DNA of 64,000 nucleotides. Origin: Owenia fusiformis. Lineage: Eukaryota; Annelida; Polychaeta; Sabellida; Oweniidae. Where the stretch lies: the NCBI GenBank assembly GCA_903813345.2, contig CAIIXF020000011.1:34940166-35004165 (forward strand), given 5' to 3'. Below the pieces are notes generated by a model. That model worked only from the letters and a program-made list of their open reading frames with translations. It made no database searches and was not told the DNA's origin. The translations under genes and the position numbers were made by a program. Positions 22,600 through 34,279 of this stretch are shown piece by piece. Numbering within the stretch: position 1 is the first letter of the stretch; every line of letters begins with the position of its first letter.

Positions 22600-23179
22600 G
22601 GTACGTGGGTAATCTTTAATTTGTAATATGGAATAAATAACGTTTGATCAAATAACTCAATCGCCTAATTTCTGGCGACAATACACAATGTATCTAAATT
22701 CCTCTGACGGATGATTGTCCCACACACGATTTGCAAATCGTTCAACGTTGGAAATTCAACCAATGGATGGCAGTGATAACAGGCAAACATTACGATTCTA
22801 GGTTGATTTTGGTTTAATCCAAGATTAAACAGTAGCATTTGGAATAAAAAATAAATAAAATAGCATGCCCCTCTCTTTGGATTTGGAAAACAGAGTTTCT
22901 AAATTACCATGTTCAAGTGCTACAACACATTAGAAAGAAGCAGATATATTTAAATAACATACGGAAACACGAGGACTACCATCCAAGTAGTGTATTTTAA
23001 AATCTGTACATACACCATCATGCAGAACAGATAGTATGCACAAGTGGGGCGAGATTTGAAGCATTTAACAAAGTATAAATATGAAAAATATTCGTTTTTC
23101 TTGCTTAATCTAGAAAATCTTACACCCTGTTCAGACACCATCAACTGCGAAGGTCACATGATGACTATCCCTACTGTGC

Positions 23180-24185
23180 TACATCACACCCCATTTTCTC
23201 ATACGTCGTAACACCGGAAGTTTACGACGTTATACAAGTATTTTCGGCGGGAGATTTGTAAGTACTCATTTATTTCGACGTTTTGACAGAATATGGTTCT
23301 TTCCCTTTCGTTGAAACATTGGCCATACCATGCAGATATACCTTTTGTATCACTGCGTCTCAATATCACTGCTACCCACCTAATTACACAGACGTATCGT
23401 CCAATATCAGTGTAATATTGGCAATATTAATGCCGATCGTCAGTGTAAGAAAAGCGAGGGACTAAATACGTGAATTGTGTCTTTGTTAACATATACGAGA
23501 AACCCTAAAACCATCGACACATTCTCAAACTAGACTATCTTCCTTAACTTCGAGCCAAATTATTATCCACAACGTGACTTATAAGTAGGTGTAAATCGGG
23601 AAATAAAAAAATCTTACCGAAACCTAGTCCCAGAGGAAGTTCCGCCATGATACACCGACGATACGTCTGTGTAATTAGGTGGATAGCAGTGAATATGTCG
23701 TCTGAACACGGTCTAGAACTTCTCCGACCTTCTAGAAAGCACGACAAATTTTGGAAAGAAATGATCATTTTTTTTCACAAAAATGAGCATAGTTTCTATA
23801 ATTCTTACCCTGACATCTTGAAATATTGATTAGATTAACAATGCAATTTTTATACATCATCTAGACACTTCAGTTTCCCAAATCAATGAAAGAATTCCGA
23901 CAAATTAATTTTTCTTTGAAGATATACGACGTTAAGGAGGTTTACGACGTTTGCCATGACATTAATTGTTTCTTTATATTATTTTGATTTTACCTCACTA
24001 AATACGTATTTAATAAGATTTACGTTGATTTAAGATTAAGAGCTTAAACGTATTTGTGAGTTCATGGTAATATAAATTTATTTTCTTTTAGTTGGGTCAG
24101 TATTAGAGTTTCCAGGCCATGGAGGCTAAAATTGTCCTTCGTAAGCTTCCGGTGTCACGACGTATAAGAGAATGGGGTGTGTACA
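23180..24185. mobile_element. TIR element with an internal hairpin, about 1.0 kb
   Basis: Termini of about 40 bp: CACACCCCATTTTCTCATAC on the left and, inverted, ACACCCCATTCTCTTATACG on the right, both running through CGTCGT and ACCGGAAG. Internally, 23365-23400 (cactgctacccacctaatta) is repeated in inverse at 23655-23690. No transposase. Small open frames inside are by-products. Confidence 0.7.
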
Positions 24186-24189
24186 TGTA

Positions 24190-26340
24190 GATTTCAAATA
24201 TGACATCACTTTGACTGCATTTTGGAATATTTAAAAGTGACGTAAATGAAAATTATTTCTACTCGCATCTAGTCTATGAAATTCACGATTGATGAAACTT
24301 AATTAAAACATTTCATCCCCTCGTTTGAGTTGGTTTATAGAAATTTTAACTGGGACTCCAGACTAGACAAAACATTTTGTGCTAGATGTTAAATAATCTG
24401 AAAAAGAATAATCTTCAAGAGAAAAACAGTGAGTTAAGTCTAGACTACAGTAATGAGACGAAACCATAACTTACATCTAATCTAAATAATCTGTCAACCT
24501 GCTGTCAACCCAAAAACTGACAAGAAACACAGATGCTTTTCACATTGGAAAAGAATTTAATACTGTTATATGAAGCACTATAAATTAGTATTATCATCCA
24601 TTTAGCATCATTCTAACCGTTTTGAAAATTTTCTGAAATATTATCGCATTCCTCTGAACTTGTTCGCAATCAGAAATGCAAAATTCTATAAGTTTACATG
24701 ACGAATTATTTTTAATTTTACGTCGAATGGATTTTGACATCCATCTTGAATGATACTAACTCCAGTCATCGTCTTGCTGTTGTCGAGTGAGATAAGAACA
24801 TAAAACAATGTCAACGAACGATAAAAGAAAAGTCAAGAACAATTGCATAATATGATTGATTTGGAGGACACTGATCATGGCCAGGTGAAAAAGGGTAGGA
24901 GGTCCTATCAATTATGGTCCTACTTTCCATTGATTTATATAGTAACCTAAATACAATTCTTTCCCTTATTATCGTATCCACAATCAGGGCCAGTAAGGGC
25001 CGTTAAGAAAGGGGACCGTAATTTCTTTTACACCGGGCTGGGCCGAAATGAACAATGGCATAACGGGTCTGGCTCCAACAACAGCACAAGTCCTACAGAA
25101 ACATCCATAGTGATATCTTCACTAATCAGTACTTAATCCAATAAGTTTCCTAATATATCATTTCAGAGTGACAGGTTTATTATGACATCGGGATCGACCT
25201 TGGTTTGTTTTGTCATGGACCTTCAAGAGATGAAAGCCTGTGGTTTTGTTTATGTACTTACCGATGTAACATGTTACTATCATATAGCTATAAATAGAAC
25301 CAAACAGTATCAGGAGTTGCACCAGTTGACATATCGTGTCCTTGATATGATAACAAACCAAACCTCAACTTTCTCAACTAATGGACAAAAAGGAACAGCG
25401 AGTAAAGTCATAATTGGGTGGAGTTTACATATATATGAAACGGTAGACAATGAAACGGAACAGTCGAAGCACAAGAATGATAAAAGTTGAAACGTAACAA
25501 CGAAATAACTACAACAAAATAAACGTTTTGTGTGTGACCTTTCCATCATTTAATTTCCAGTCGATTGAGCTCAATGAGAGAGGGATGGCATTGAGGGAAC
25601 CAGTTCATTTTTATTTATTTATTTATTTAGAAAAATGTATATACAATAATAATGCATGACTAATACTGACACCAAATGGCATATAAAACTATAATGTCAA
25701 GTATCAAAAAAGTATCACTAGCAAATAAAAAGGGGAATATATAGTCTAACTAGTTTACAAGGATTTATAGGTATATGAGTTTCATATATACAAGTATTTA
25801 CATGATATAACATAGTACAATGCATACGCTAAGCATGTATTTTCAAAATGTAATTATGCCTAAATGTGTTAATGAGCATGTCGAGAGGCTCTTAGACAGT
25901 AAGTGAACCGCAAGTACAGTGTAGGTTAAGACAGGGTAAAGGAACTGTCACGATAACAATGGTCCGATTATTCGTTAACATTGTATATCAAAGAGTGTAT
26001 AAAAGATAACATATCCAGCTCTATCTAAAATTGTGAAGTATGTGTTATATAACGTGCTAAAAATAAATCCAAACCGGACTGGTGTTATCATATTTAATGA
26101 TTTATTAAAGTTGCAGACCGACCTTATGTAGATGATACCCTGTGAAAGAAAGTTTCATTCAAGTTTTTGTGCCAAGGAACCTTTTGAAGGCCAATCGTCT
26201 GTTAGATCGCAAGCACCTTGAAATAAGTTGACCACAAGACAAAAGATGTCTAAGCACTCCGGTGTTATATAAGATTATAGGTAAATAGGTAATTTTAAAG
26301 TTGAAATTATGCAATGTAACATCGCACCACCTTTAAGGCA
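24190..26340. other. Intergenic, nothing firm
   Basis: AT-rich. An open frame of about 100 codons at 25182-25490 has no recognisable domain and overlaps an equally long antisense frame, so I do not call it. 25611-25630 is a short TTTA run. Confidence 0.4.
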
Positions 26341-26347
26341 ATGGTGT

Positions 26348-26937
26348 TTTAGAATGAGGTTAAAGGAGGAGGGAAAGTATCGCAACAGATTTCGGACAGT
26401 CATGTGTTAGATTTTGGCTATTTTCAACCCCTTCTACCCCTGCTTTTTTAATTGTTCTTGCATCAATATGTTGTGTTTTGACACACAATTAACCCCTTTA
26501 AAGGAATAAGTGATTTCTCTTAGATAAAGTGGAAAACCATGGGGAAAACTCATGCAATCCATTGCTTTCAGCCAATTTTGGTCACCCATAATGGATATCT
26601 TAAAAAAACTTAGGGATCACGTATTCCTTTAAAAGGGTTAACTGTGTGTCAAAACACAACATATTGAGGCAACAAAAATTAAAAAGCAGGGGTGGCAGGG
26701 GTGGCAGGGGTTGAAAATCAGGAAAACATTTCAGAAAAAACATTTGGGTGGGTTGTTTGCATCTTCCCCGTCTCAAAGTCGAAATTATTTTATCATCTCT
26801 CGGAGTGCTTTTCCTGGAGGTAATACATTGGTCTAAAATATGCACCTGTTTGAATCAATGAGAATAGCCAAAATCCAACATACAACTGTCCGAAATATGT
26901 TGCGATACTTTCCCTCCCCCTTTCAAAGTGTAATATG
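26348..26937. mobile_element. Fold-back MITE, about 590 bp
   Basis: Left arm from aaaggaggagggaaagtatc pairs with right arm gatactttccctccccctt. Homology runs about 200 bp and includes ggacagt, ttttggctatt, gtgttttgacacac and attcctttaa. Non-coding; target duplication unclear. Confidence 0.75.
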
Positions 26938-27215
26938 AAAACAGAAATAAGCAGATTATAAATATGGGTTCGTTAATTCGTGTTTCAGTTCCTTATACTT
27001 TAAGACCTAGTATTGTATTTTGTTAAAATGTCATGACTTTTGTGTAAATGTCATGACTGTAATCACAACAGGTCTGCATCTTTAACTTATCTTTGATCTG
27101 CAACTGCATTCATCACACGTTCATTGTTTTATTTAGTATCATTTAAACGATAGTCGGTGCCTCGATTCACAGTGACCAATCAATCATTGATGTAAACATT
27201 ACAAATTTATTTCAG

Positions 27216-30200
27216 GACCCATCACTGAATCTCGGAATTAAGATCAATTTGGACAATTTTAGCAAACATGTCCTTTCTGCATGACCTGATCGATTTGGAT
27301 GATTGGAATCTATGGATGACAATTGTTTGCATGGCATTGAGCCCAACTTGGTGGTTCGTTGTAAGTGTGGCTATATGCTGTGATATAGATATTTTTAGAG
27401 ATTTTGGTGATTTATGGTGAAGTTTTTATTAATATTTTACTTAGCGTTTCTTTAATCTTAAGTTTTACTTAATGTATGTCATTTAATAAATATTTCAAAT
27501 ATATGTTACAGTGATGATACACTTTTGTTATTTTGTTGTCACTGTTTTTCATGATGTGAAATTCATTATTTATCATTTATTTATTTATTATGTTCGTACC
27601 ATGGCAATAACAATTCATTTTCTTGTTTTACTTACTTCGTGCTGTGTTGTTTTCCAGTCTGCGAGGTTTGAATATCATACAAGATACATTACTAAGCTCT
27701 TTGGAAACAAATACACAGCATGTTACGTAACTGGAGTCATTACCCTGGCTTTAGATTGCATACGAGACTGGAGGTAGGTTTAATCAGAGAGGCCATACAT
27801 GGTTCAATCGTTTTCAAATTCTAACCATAACCTATGTTTTAAAATGACGTAATAAGTGAAGACTTGGAAGCACCATTCATTAGTTGATTGGAGTTTTTGT
27901 GAAAGAGTTAAAACATGATGCATTTAGATCGTATACAAAATTAGGATAATGACAGACTGATAATGGCAAACGTAATGATGTTCATATCAAATACACTGGT
28001 GATGAATGATTGTCAAATGGATAACTGATAAAAAAAGTACATTGTTATTATATTGTAGGTATCACATACTAATGGCAGAGCAGCCAAAATGGGCAGTATT
28101 ACAGAATGACACGGTCGAAGCAATAGGAAATGGCTTGACAATTTTTGGTCTCGTAATGGTACTTTCAACATGGTATCAAATGGGTTACACTGGTATACTT
28201 TATGGTGAGCAATTTTGCCAGTTTTAAACATTATGGGTGTTATTTACAGGGAAATAGGCCATAATTTAGATTTGCTAATCTTTGGTCCAATTTATTCCCG
28301 ATATTCAGTTCGGGTTTTGCTTGAGAACACAGTCAATCGTTTTCGTATGCATAAACTATGAGTACTGGCTGACAGGGGAAATAATGGCCGAGAATCGAAG
28401 GCCAATTGGCCTTTATTTGAGTCAGTAGGAATGGTTTTTGTTACTTAGAATCCACTTTCTTATTGATTCTTATAAAAGAGTTACACTGTACTAATTAATT
28501 GAATTATTTTGTATCGATACATGTATGTTGATACGTCATTTGATTTCTTTTGTATCTAGCTGTTAATATGTCATTTGATTTCTTTTGTATCGAACTGTCG
28601 ATACGTCATTTGTTCCACACTGCTTTTTGATAGCTTGCTAAGTGTCCAGTCTTTAAAAATAATGGAAAAGAATGTACCCCTTTTTGTTACAACCGTACTA
28701 TAAACGCGGATTGTCTTATGATAATCGACCGTCTGCATCGTATGCACCAGTATGATATGCCATCTTTATAATAAAATAATCATTGTCTGGAATAGGAATA
28801 TATCTGTCTATATCTTTTAACCTTGAGTCTGACAGAGCAATAACATTCAATGTAACCATACAATAGCAATTATTTTGTATTTGTCTTAAATTACTTTTAG
28901 GTGATTATTTTGATATTTTGAAGAATGAGAGAGTAACAGGCTTCCCATACAATGTCTTCAACGATCCACAGTATCTTGCGTTCAACATTGTAACATTTGG
29001 AACGTCAGTGAGGTGAGATATAAGTTAATCGTCATGATATTGTAATTCTTTGAAGGTCATTGGGTAGAGATATAAGTTACCTATCCTTTGATATTGTACC
29101 TCTTTGAAGGTCATTGGGTAGAGATATAAGTTACATATCCTTTGATATTGTAACTCTTTGAAGGTCATTGGGTTGAAATATAAGTTACCTATCCTTTGAT
29201 ATTGTAACTCTTTGAAGGTCATTGGATTGAGATATAAGTTACCTATCCTTTGATATTATAACTCTTTGAAGGTCATTGGGTTGAGATATATGTTACCTAT
29301 CCTTTGTTATTGTAACTCTTTGAAGGTCATTGGGTAGAGATATAAGTTACCTATCCTTTGATATTGTAACTCTTTGAAGGTCATTGGGTTGAGATATAAG
29401 TTACCTATCCTTTGATATTGTAACTCTTTAAAGGTCATTGGGTTGAGATATAAGTTACCTATCCTTTGATATTGTAACTCTTTGAAGGTCATTGAGTTGA
29501 GATATAAGTTACCTATCCTTTGATATTGTTACTCTTTGAAGGTCATTGGGTAGAGATATAAGTTACCTATCCTTTGATATTGTAACTCTTTGAAGGTCAT
29601 TGGGTTGAGATATAAGTTACCTATCCTTTGATATTGTAACTCTTTGAAGGTCATTGGATTGAGATATAAGTTACCTATCCTTTGATATTATAACTCTTTG
29701 AAGGTCATTGGGTTGAGATATATGTTACCTATCCTTTGTTATTGTAACTCTTTGAAGGTCATTGGGTAGATATATAAGTTACCTATCCTTTGATATTGTA
29801 ACTCTTTGAAGGTCATTGGGTTGAGATATAAGTTACCTATCCTTTGATATTGCAACTCTTTGAAGGTCATTGAGTTGAGATATAAGTTACCTATCCTTTG
29901 ATATTGTTACTCTTTGAAGGTCATTGGGTAGAGATATAAGTTACCTATCCTTTGATATTGTAACTCTTTGAAGGTCATTGGGTTGAGATATAAGTTACCT
30001 ATCCTTTGATATTGTAACTCTTTGAAGGTCATTGGATTGAGATATAAGTTACCTATCCTTTGATATTGTAACTCTTTGAAGGTCATTGGGTTGAGATATA
30101 AGTTACCTATCCTTTGATATTGTAACTCTTTGAAGGTCATTGGGTAGATATATAAGTTACCTATCCTTTGATAGTGTACCTCTTTGAAGGTCATTGGGTT

Positions 30201-32051
30201 GAGATATAAGTTACCTATCCTTTGATATTGTAACTCTTTGAAGGTCATTGGGTTGAGATATAAGTTACCTATCCTTTGATATTGTAACTCTTTAAAGGTC
30301 ATTGGGTTGAGATATAAGTTACCTATCCTTTGATATTGTAACTCTTTGAAGGTCATTGGGTAGAGATATAAGTTACCTATCCTTTGATATTGTAACTATT
30401 TGAAGGTAATTGGGTTGAGATATAAGTTACCTATCCTTTGATATTGTAACCCTTTGAAGGTCATTGGGTAGAGATATAAGTTACCTATCCTTTGATATTA
30501 TAACTCTTTGAAGGTCATTGGGTTGAGATATAAGTTACCTATCCTTTGATATTGTAACTCTTTGAAGGTCATTGGGTTGAAATATATGTTACCTATCCTT
30601 TGATATTGTAACTCTTTGAAGGTCATTGGGTTGAAATATATGTTACCTATCCTTTGATATTGTAACCCTACATTTGATTGAGATATAAGTTACATATCCT
30701 TTGATAGTGTAACTCTTTGAAGATCATTGGGTGGAGATATAAGTTACCTATCATTCGATATTGTAACCCTTCGAAGGTCATTTGATTCAGATATAAGTTA
30801 CCTATCATTTGATATAGTAACGTTTTAAGGCCTAGAATTTAATATGGAAAAGTTTGCAACGTCAGTGAAATGGTAATGCTATTAAGTTAACCTATAAGTG
30901 TAATTTGTAAAACACACATCTCATGTTATTTATTCATCTTCTAATGTGTTGTTTCTACATTCAGTTGCATTGTACATGTATAATTCAATGGTATCTCTTT
31001 ATGTATTCATAGTCGCTTTGTTTATTATTTAATGGCTTCTGAATATTAAGCAAATATTTCATTCTATGGAGGGCAATATCTGTTCATCTGCGGTCAATGC
31101 ATACTGCAAAATTATTGAAAGTGCAGCAGGTACTCATTGCCCGAACACAGAATGAAATATCTGTCTTCTCATATCATTGCGAGAATTTCTCTACGATCAC
31201 TTTGCATTTCAAAAAATAAAGAATATTTATTTTAACCAGTTTACTTTAGTCAATGAATATATCATAAACGTAATTACGTGCAAGTATCATTAGTACACCT
31301 TTATTTTCGTCCAGTGCAGTTTACAGAATTCTCAGGCGGGCAATATGCCGGGCCATACGTCTTTTATTATCCAAAAATTGAGAGAACTGTGAAATACGCT
31401 ACAGTATATTTGATCACATGGTACTGAATCAGCCAATCAAATCACACGATCTCTAGCAATGATATAATAATTTTAAATATTAATTATTGTATTATTTTTC
31501 TTTTTAGCCATGGAAGTTTCATTGGTCTACTACTGAGTATATACCATGTCTTTCTCATGAAGACAATTGCTTGGCTTGAAGAGTAAGTATACCTTTTTGT
31601 TGTTTATATATTGCACAAAGTTCTAAAATCACGAATTTTGCGAAGGGAAACATTCAAAATAACCTTGTTAAATTGAAAAATTCTTCGACTAGAAATGTGA
31701 AAATAAAGTGAAACTGTTGTAATATACCCGAATTACTCTAAATTCCTCAGTTTTTCATGTTTTAATTGTCCAATTTTTTATCATGACAACGCCATTGCAT
31801 TCGATAAACAAAGCGAATTGTTAAGCTATTAATATTTTACACTGTACATGTTTTCTAATTGCAGTCCCTTTACAAGCATGATATATGAAAAGAGAGCAAA
31901 ACAAGAATCGCTGAAATCAGATGCAAATGGACATTCGAATGGAGTAGGAAGTAAATCATCAAGTGTACACAAAAGCAAATCAAAAAGAAATGCTCACTCG
32001 AATGGCACAAATGGTGTATCAAATGGCGCTATTAAGAACAGGAAGGGCTGA
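27216..32051 (+). CDS. PEMT: Phosphatidylethanolamine N-methyltransferase (complete, six coding exons)
   Basis: Coding exons 27268-27360, 27658-27773, 28059-28204, 28901-29012, 31508-31582 and 31865-32051 total 729 nt and encode 242 residues; all junctions are GT-AG and in phase. The enzyme sits in the ER membrane and methylates PE three times with S-adenosylmethionine to make PC. Seen: ARFEYHTR (33-40); GNG at 93-95, the place of the GxG SAM-binding motif; GILYGDYFDILKNERVTGFPYN (113-135); HGSFIGLLL (157-165); LEDPFTSMIYEKRA (179-192). The acidic pair at 180-181 is Glu-Asp where the human enzyme has Glu-Glu. Residues 193-242 form a Lys/Ser/Asn tail (SNG repeats) longer than in mammals. The ATG at 27268 has A at -3. 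A probable leader exon boundary (ttatttcag|GACCC) lies at 27215/27216. Confidence 0.93.
27268..27360 (+). CDS. PEMT: PEMT coding exon 1
   Basis: Residues 1-31, MSFLHDLIDLDDWNLWMTIV onward: an acidic start, then the first hydrophobic segment ending PTWWFV. Donor TTCGTT|GTAAGT, phase 0. Confidence 0.85.
27658..27773 (+). CDS. PEMT: PEMT coding exon 2
   Basis: 116 nt, phase 0 to 2. Acceptor gttgttttccag|TCTGC, donor CTGGAG|GTAGGT. Carries SARFEYHTRYITKLFG and a membrane segment (YVTGVITLALD). Confidence 0.92.
28059..28204 (+). CDS. PEMT: PEMT coding exon 3 (SAM-motif exon)
   Basis: 146 nt, phase 2 to 1. Acceptor atattgtag|GTATC, donor CTTTATG|GTGAGC. Holds AIGNGLTIFGLVMVLSTW, with the GxG motif. 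Confidence 0.92.
28525..28614 (+). repeat. Short tandem repeat in PEMT intron 3
   Basis: The phrase gtcatttgatttcttttgta occurs at about 28535 and 28570, and its start occurs again at about 28606: a 35-36 bp unit, 2.5 copies. Confidence 0.7.
28901..29012 (+). CDS. PEMT: PEMT coding exon 4
   Basis: 112 nt, phase 1 to 2. Acceptor ttacttttag|GTGAT, donor GTCAGTGAG|GTGAGA. Encodes DYFDILKNERVTGFPYN onward. The donor sequence is also the first bases of the 54-bp minisatellite. Confidence 0.92.
29013..30820 (+). repeat. 54-bp minisatellite in PEMT intron 4 (about 33 units)
   Basis: Unit: gatattgtaactctttgaag then gtcattgggttgagatataa then gttacctatccttt, 54 bp. The array starts at the exon 4 donor and decays after about 30660. 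A higher-order period of 432 bp (eight units) is visible: the variant attggattg at 29221 recurs at 29653 with the same run of neighbouring variants. Because 54 is a multiple of three, antisense frames stay open as an 18-residue repeat. Confidence 0.95.
30838..30890 (+). repeat. Decayed copy of the PEMT exon 4 end
   Basis: aagtttgcaacgtcagtgaa followed by atggtaatgc and aagttaacc resembles the exon 4 end and donor (atttggaacgtcagtgaggt then gagatataagtta). Confidence 0.6.
30891..31507 (+). other. PEMT: Rest of PEMT intron 4
   Basis: AT-rich intron with no recognised element. Ends in the acceptor tatttttctttttag. Confidence 0.6.
31508..31582 (+). CDS. PEMT: PEMT coding exon 5
   Basis: 75 nt, phase 2 to 2, encoding HGSFIGLLLSIYHVFLMKTI and AWLE. 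The donor must be GAAGA|GTAAGT, so residue 181 is completed by T from exon 6, giving Asp. Confidence 0.9.
31865..32051 (+). CDS. PEMT: PEMT coding exon 6 and stop
   Basis: 187 nt after acceptor ctaattgcag|TCCC; TGA at 32049-32051. PFTSMIYEKRAKQ closes the conserved domain. The remaining 50 residues are polar and basic, with SNGVGSK and HSNGTNG words. Confidence 0.92.
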
Positions 32052-32365
32052 ACATTTAAGGAAGATATTGTTGTGAAGTAACGATGTTTGAGGGACAATA
32101 CATTCCAGATGTAATATCATTAAAAATGTTAAATTACACAATCAGTTAAATGTGGGTGTATATAAAATGAGTGATGTAATAGGTCACCTTGTATTTGATG
32201 AAATAGTCGATTTATCACATCTGTATGATTTTTTCATTTTAATGACCCAATCACTTCAACTGATGCCAGGAAGCTAAAATATGTATCGCTTTATATATGT
32301 ATATTTTAATGACATATTGCTATTGTTTGGTCAATTTGGTTACGCTGAACGTGTTACAATAGAGA
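32052..32365 (+). other. Presumed PEMT 3' UTR
   Basis: An ATTAAA hexamer at 32119 is one possible poly(A) signal; the true end cannot be set. A TIR element begins at about 32366. Confidence 0.35.
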
Positions 32366-33972
32366 GGTTTCGCACAACGGGTTAGCTAAAACGTATCCGC
32401 ATCCGTATCTCGTTACGTTTACGGTATTTCGATAATTTTCGTTTCGCAGTTCGTTTTTTGAAGTACGTAATTATAAACGCATCTCAATCCATGTTTAATA
32501 GTAGTGAAAACTAGGGTCAAATAAAAGAATTCATCTTCACTAAGATTTCAATACACCAGTGAGAGTGTCAGCTTTCAGAATCACAACTCCATAAGTATTA
32601 TTGGTAAATGCAAAAATACATATTAACCCTTTCATCCCCAAGGGGCCATTTATTAATTTCATGAAATCAATTTCAGAATGAAGAATATCTGATATCCCTT
32701 AGGCCAGAAAAGATAATTTCTAGGTCTATCATGGACTGATTCCAATACTAGTAAATAGTTTCTTAGACTTAACAAACCATATACAATGTAGGCATTCGTA
32801 GCCTTGCCCAAGTCGAACTCTTACTTATCTTGATTTCTATCCCATGGTGAAAGTTATGACCGTCTAAAATCACTTGCCATACTGTACATGGACCTTTAAT
32901 TTTATGTCTTTGCAGCTGTATATTTTGGTTATACTCTAAAGTCAAATAAGTAAAAAATACCGACTTGGTGGAAGCAAAGTAAAATATTTGATCATAGAAA
33001 GTGACACAAATGTATCATTTATGCAATAAAAGTACATGAGAAATCAACAAAAATATATTATGTAAAAAGATAAATTAGCATTGTTTTTCTTGGATTCATT
33101 GAACAACAGGAGACCCCCTCATCAGAGAATCAGAGAACGACCCAAAGCTAACGCCAATCATACCAGTTGAATATCTCACACAAGAGATTTCATTATATAT
33201 GAATACATGTAGGTACCAAACCTATAACATACTAATAATGTGTAGAAACATATTATTATATCCTTTGATTCGACCCTGAATATACCAAACAACTGATATA
33301 CCAACAACATAATACACTAAACCGGCCATTTGTATCTTAACCCAATAATACACCACAACACGATGGGACACAGCCCGTAACATGACATATATAACCTATT
33401 ACAACTAAACACAACCTAGGTCACCAATCAAACAACAGTACAATAGAAAATAACCCAGTGACAACATACACAGAACGCAACAGAGCATAGCCAGCATAGC
33501 GCAACCTGACTTTCAACCACCAAAACACAACCAACTGTCAAATCAACACAATATGTCACAACCCAATGATGAAACAACAAAGGCAAACACAACCAATTGA
33601 TGAACTAACTCAACACAATTGTGCACAACCCAACAATAAACAATTAAAACACAATCGGGAACAACCAATAAAACACAACTAAAATGACAACCACGAAAAC
33701 ACAAAGAACTGTGAAATTATCACCACGCAATTTAGCACAACCCAATGATAAACCAACAAAAGCAAACACAACCCATTGTTCAAGTAACACAACACAACCT
33801 TTATTCGTAAAAATTTGAAGGACAAACTAGATGCGGAAACAACTACGCACATAAAGCGTTAGTTTACGTACTTTCGGTATTGCTGTCGATTAGACAAACG
33901 TATTGAGTACACTTTTTCTCCATCGATACGTTACGGAGTTTGATACGGGTAGCTGAAACGTTGTGCGAAACA
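32366..33972. mobile_element. TIR element, about 1.6 kb
   Basis: Left end GGTTTCGCACAACGGGTTAG and inverted right end GTTTCGCACAACGTTTCAGC, followed on both sides by cgtatc/cgttacg words. A third, related end (TTCGCAAAACGATTTTAGCT when inverted) lies at about 34200-34260, so two related elements may be nested or fused. No transposase. Confidence 0.6.
33290..33800 (+). repeat. ACAACC-rich, G-poor repeat
   Basis: Lies inside the TIR element. The phrase cacaacccaatgatgaaac at about 33557 recurs as cacaacccaatgataaacc at about 33739, a period near 182 bp. Strongly biased to A and C on this strand. Confidence 0.7.
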
Positions 33973-34258
33973 TGTACACTGTAATTATTGCGATACCATA
34001 TGTCAGTGTAAAATGAATAGAACATACCATTTGAAAAACTCGATTTATGTCAAACAATAAACTTTAAGTCAAATTATACACAGCACACTGTGCTTTATAA
34101 TCGAAGGATAAAATTGGATACGTAAATGACCAACGTAGAAAAGCCTCATTTTTCGTGTTTTCCATATCGCTTCACGTATAAATTGAACTGACTACACGCA
34201 TAAATCTGATAAATACGTTACGGCTACGGATCCGTTGAGCTAAAATCGTTTTGCGAAC

Positions 34259-34278
34259 CCCCCCCCCCCCCCCCCCCT
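34259..34278 (+). repeat. Poly-C tract
   Basis: About 20 consecutive C, directly at the third TIR-like end. The length is likely to be polymorphic or mis-sequenced. Confidence 0.9.
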
Positions 34279-34279
34279 A

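Noticed and set aside
25182-25490. 102-codon open frame between the two host genes
   Set aside because: No domain, no splice partner, and an antisense frame of similar length overlaps it; not above chance.
29907-30356. 149-codon antisense frame of 18-residue repeats (MTFKELQYQRIGNLYLNP)
   Set aside because: It arises because the 54-bp intronic minisatellite is a multiple of three. It is antisense to PEMT, and the same frame breaks in neighbouring units.
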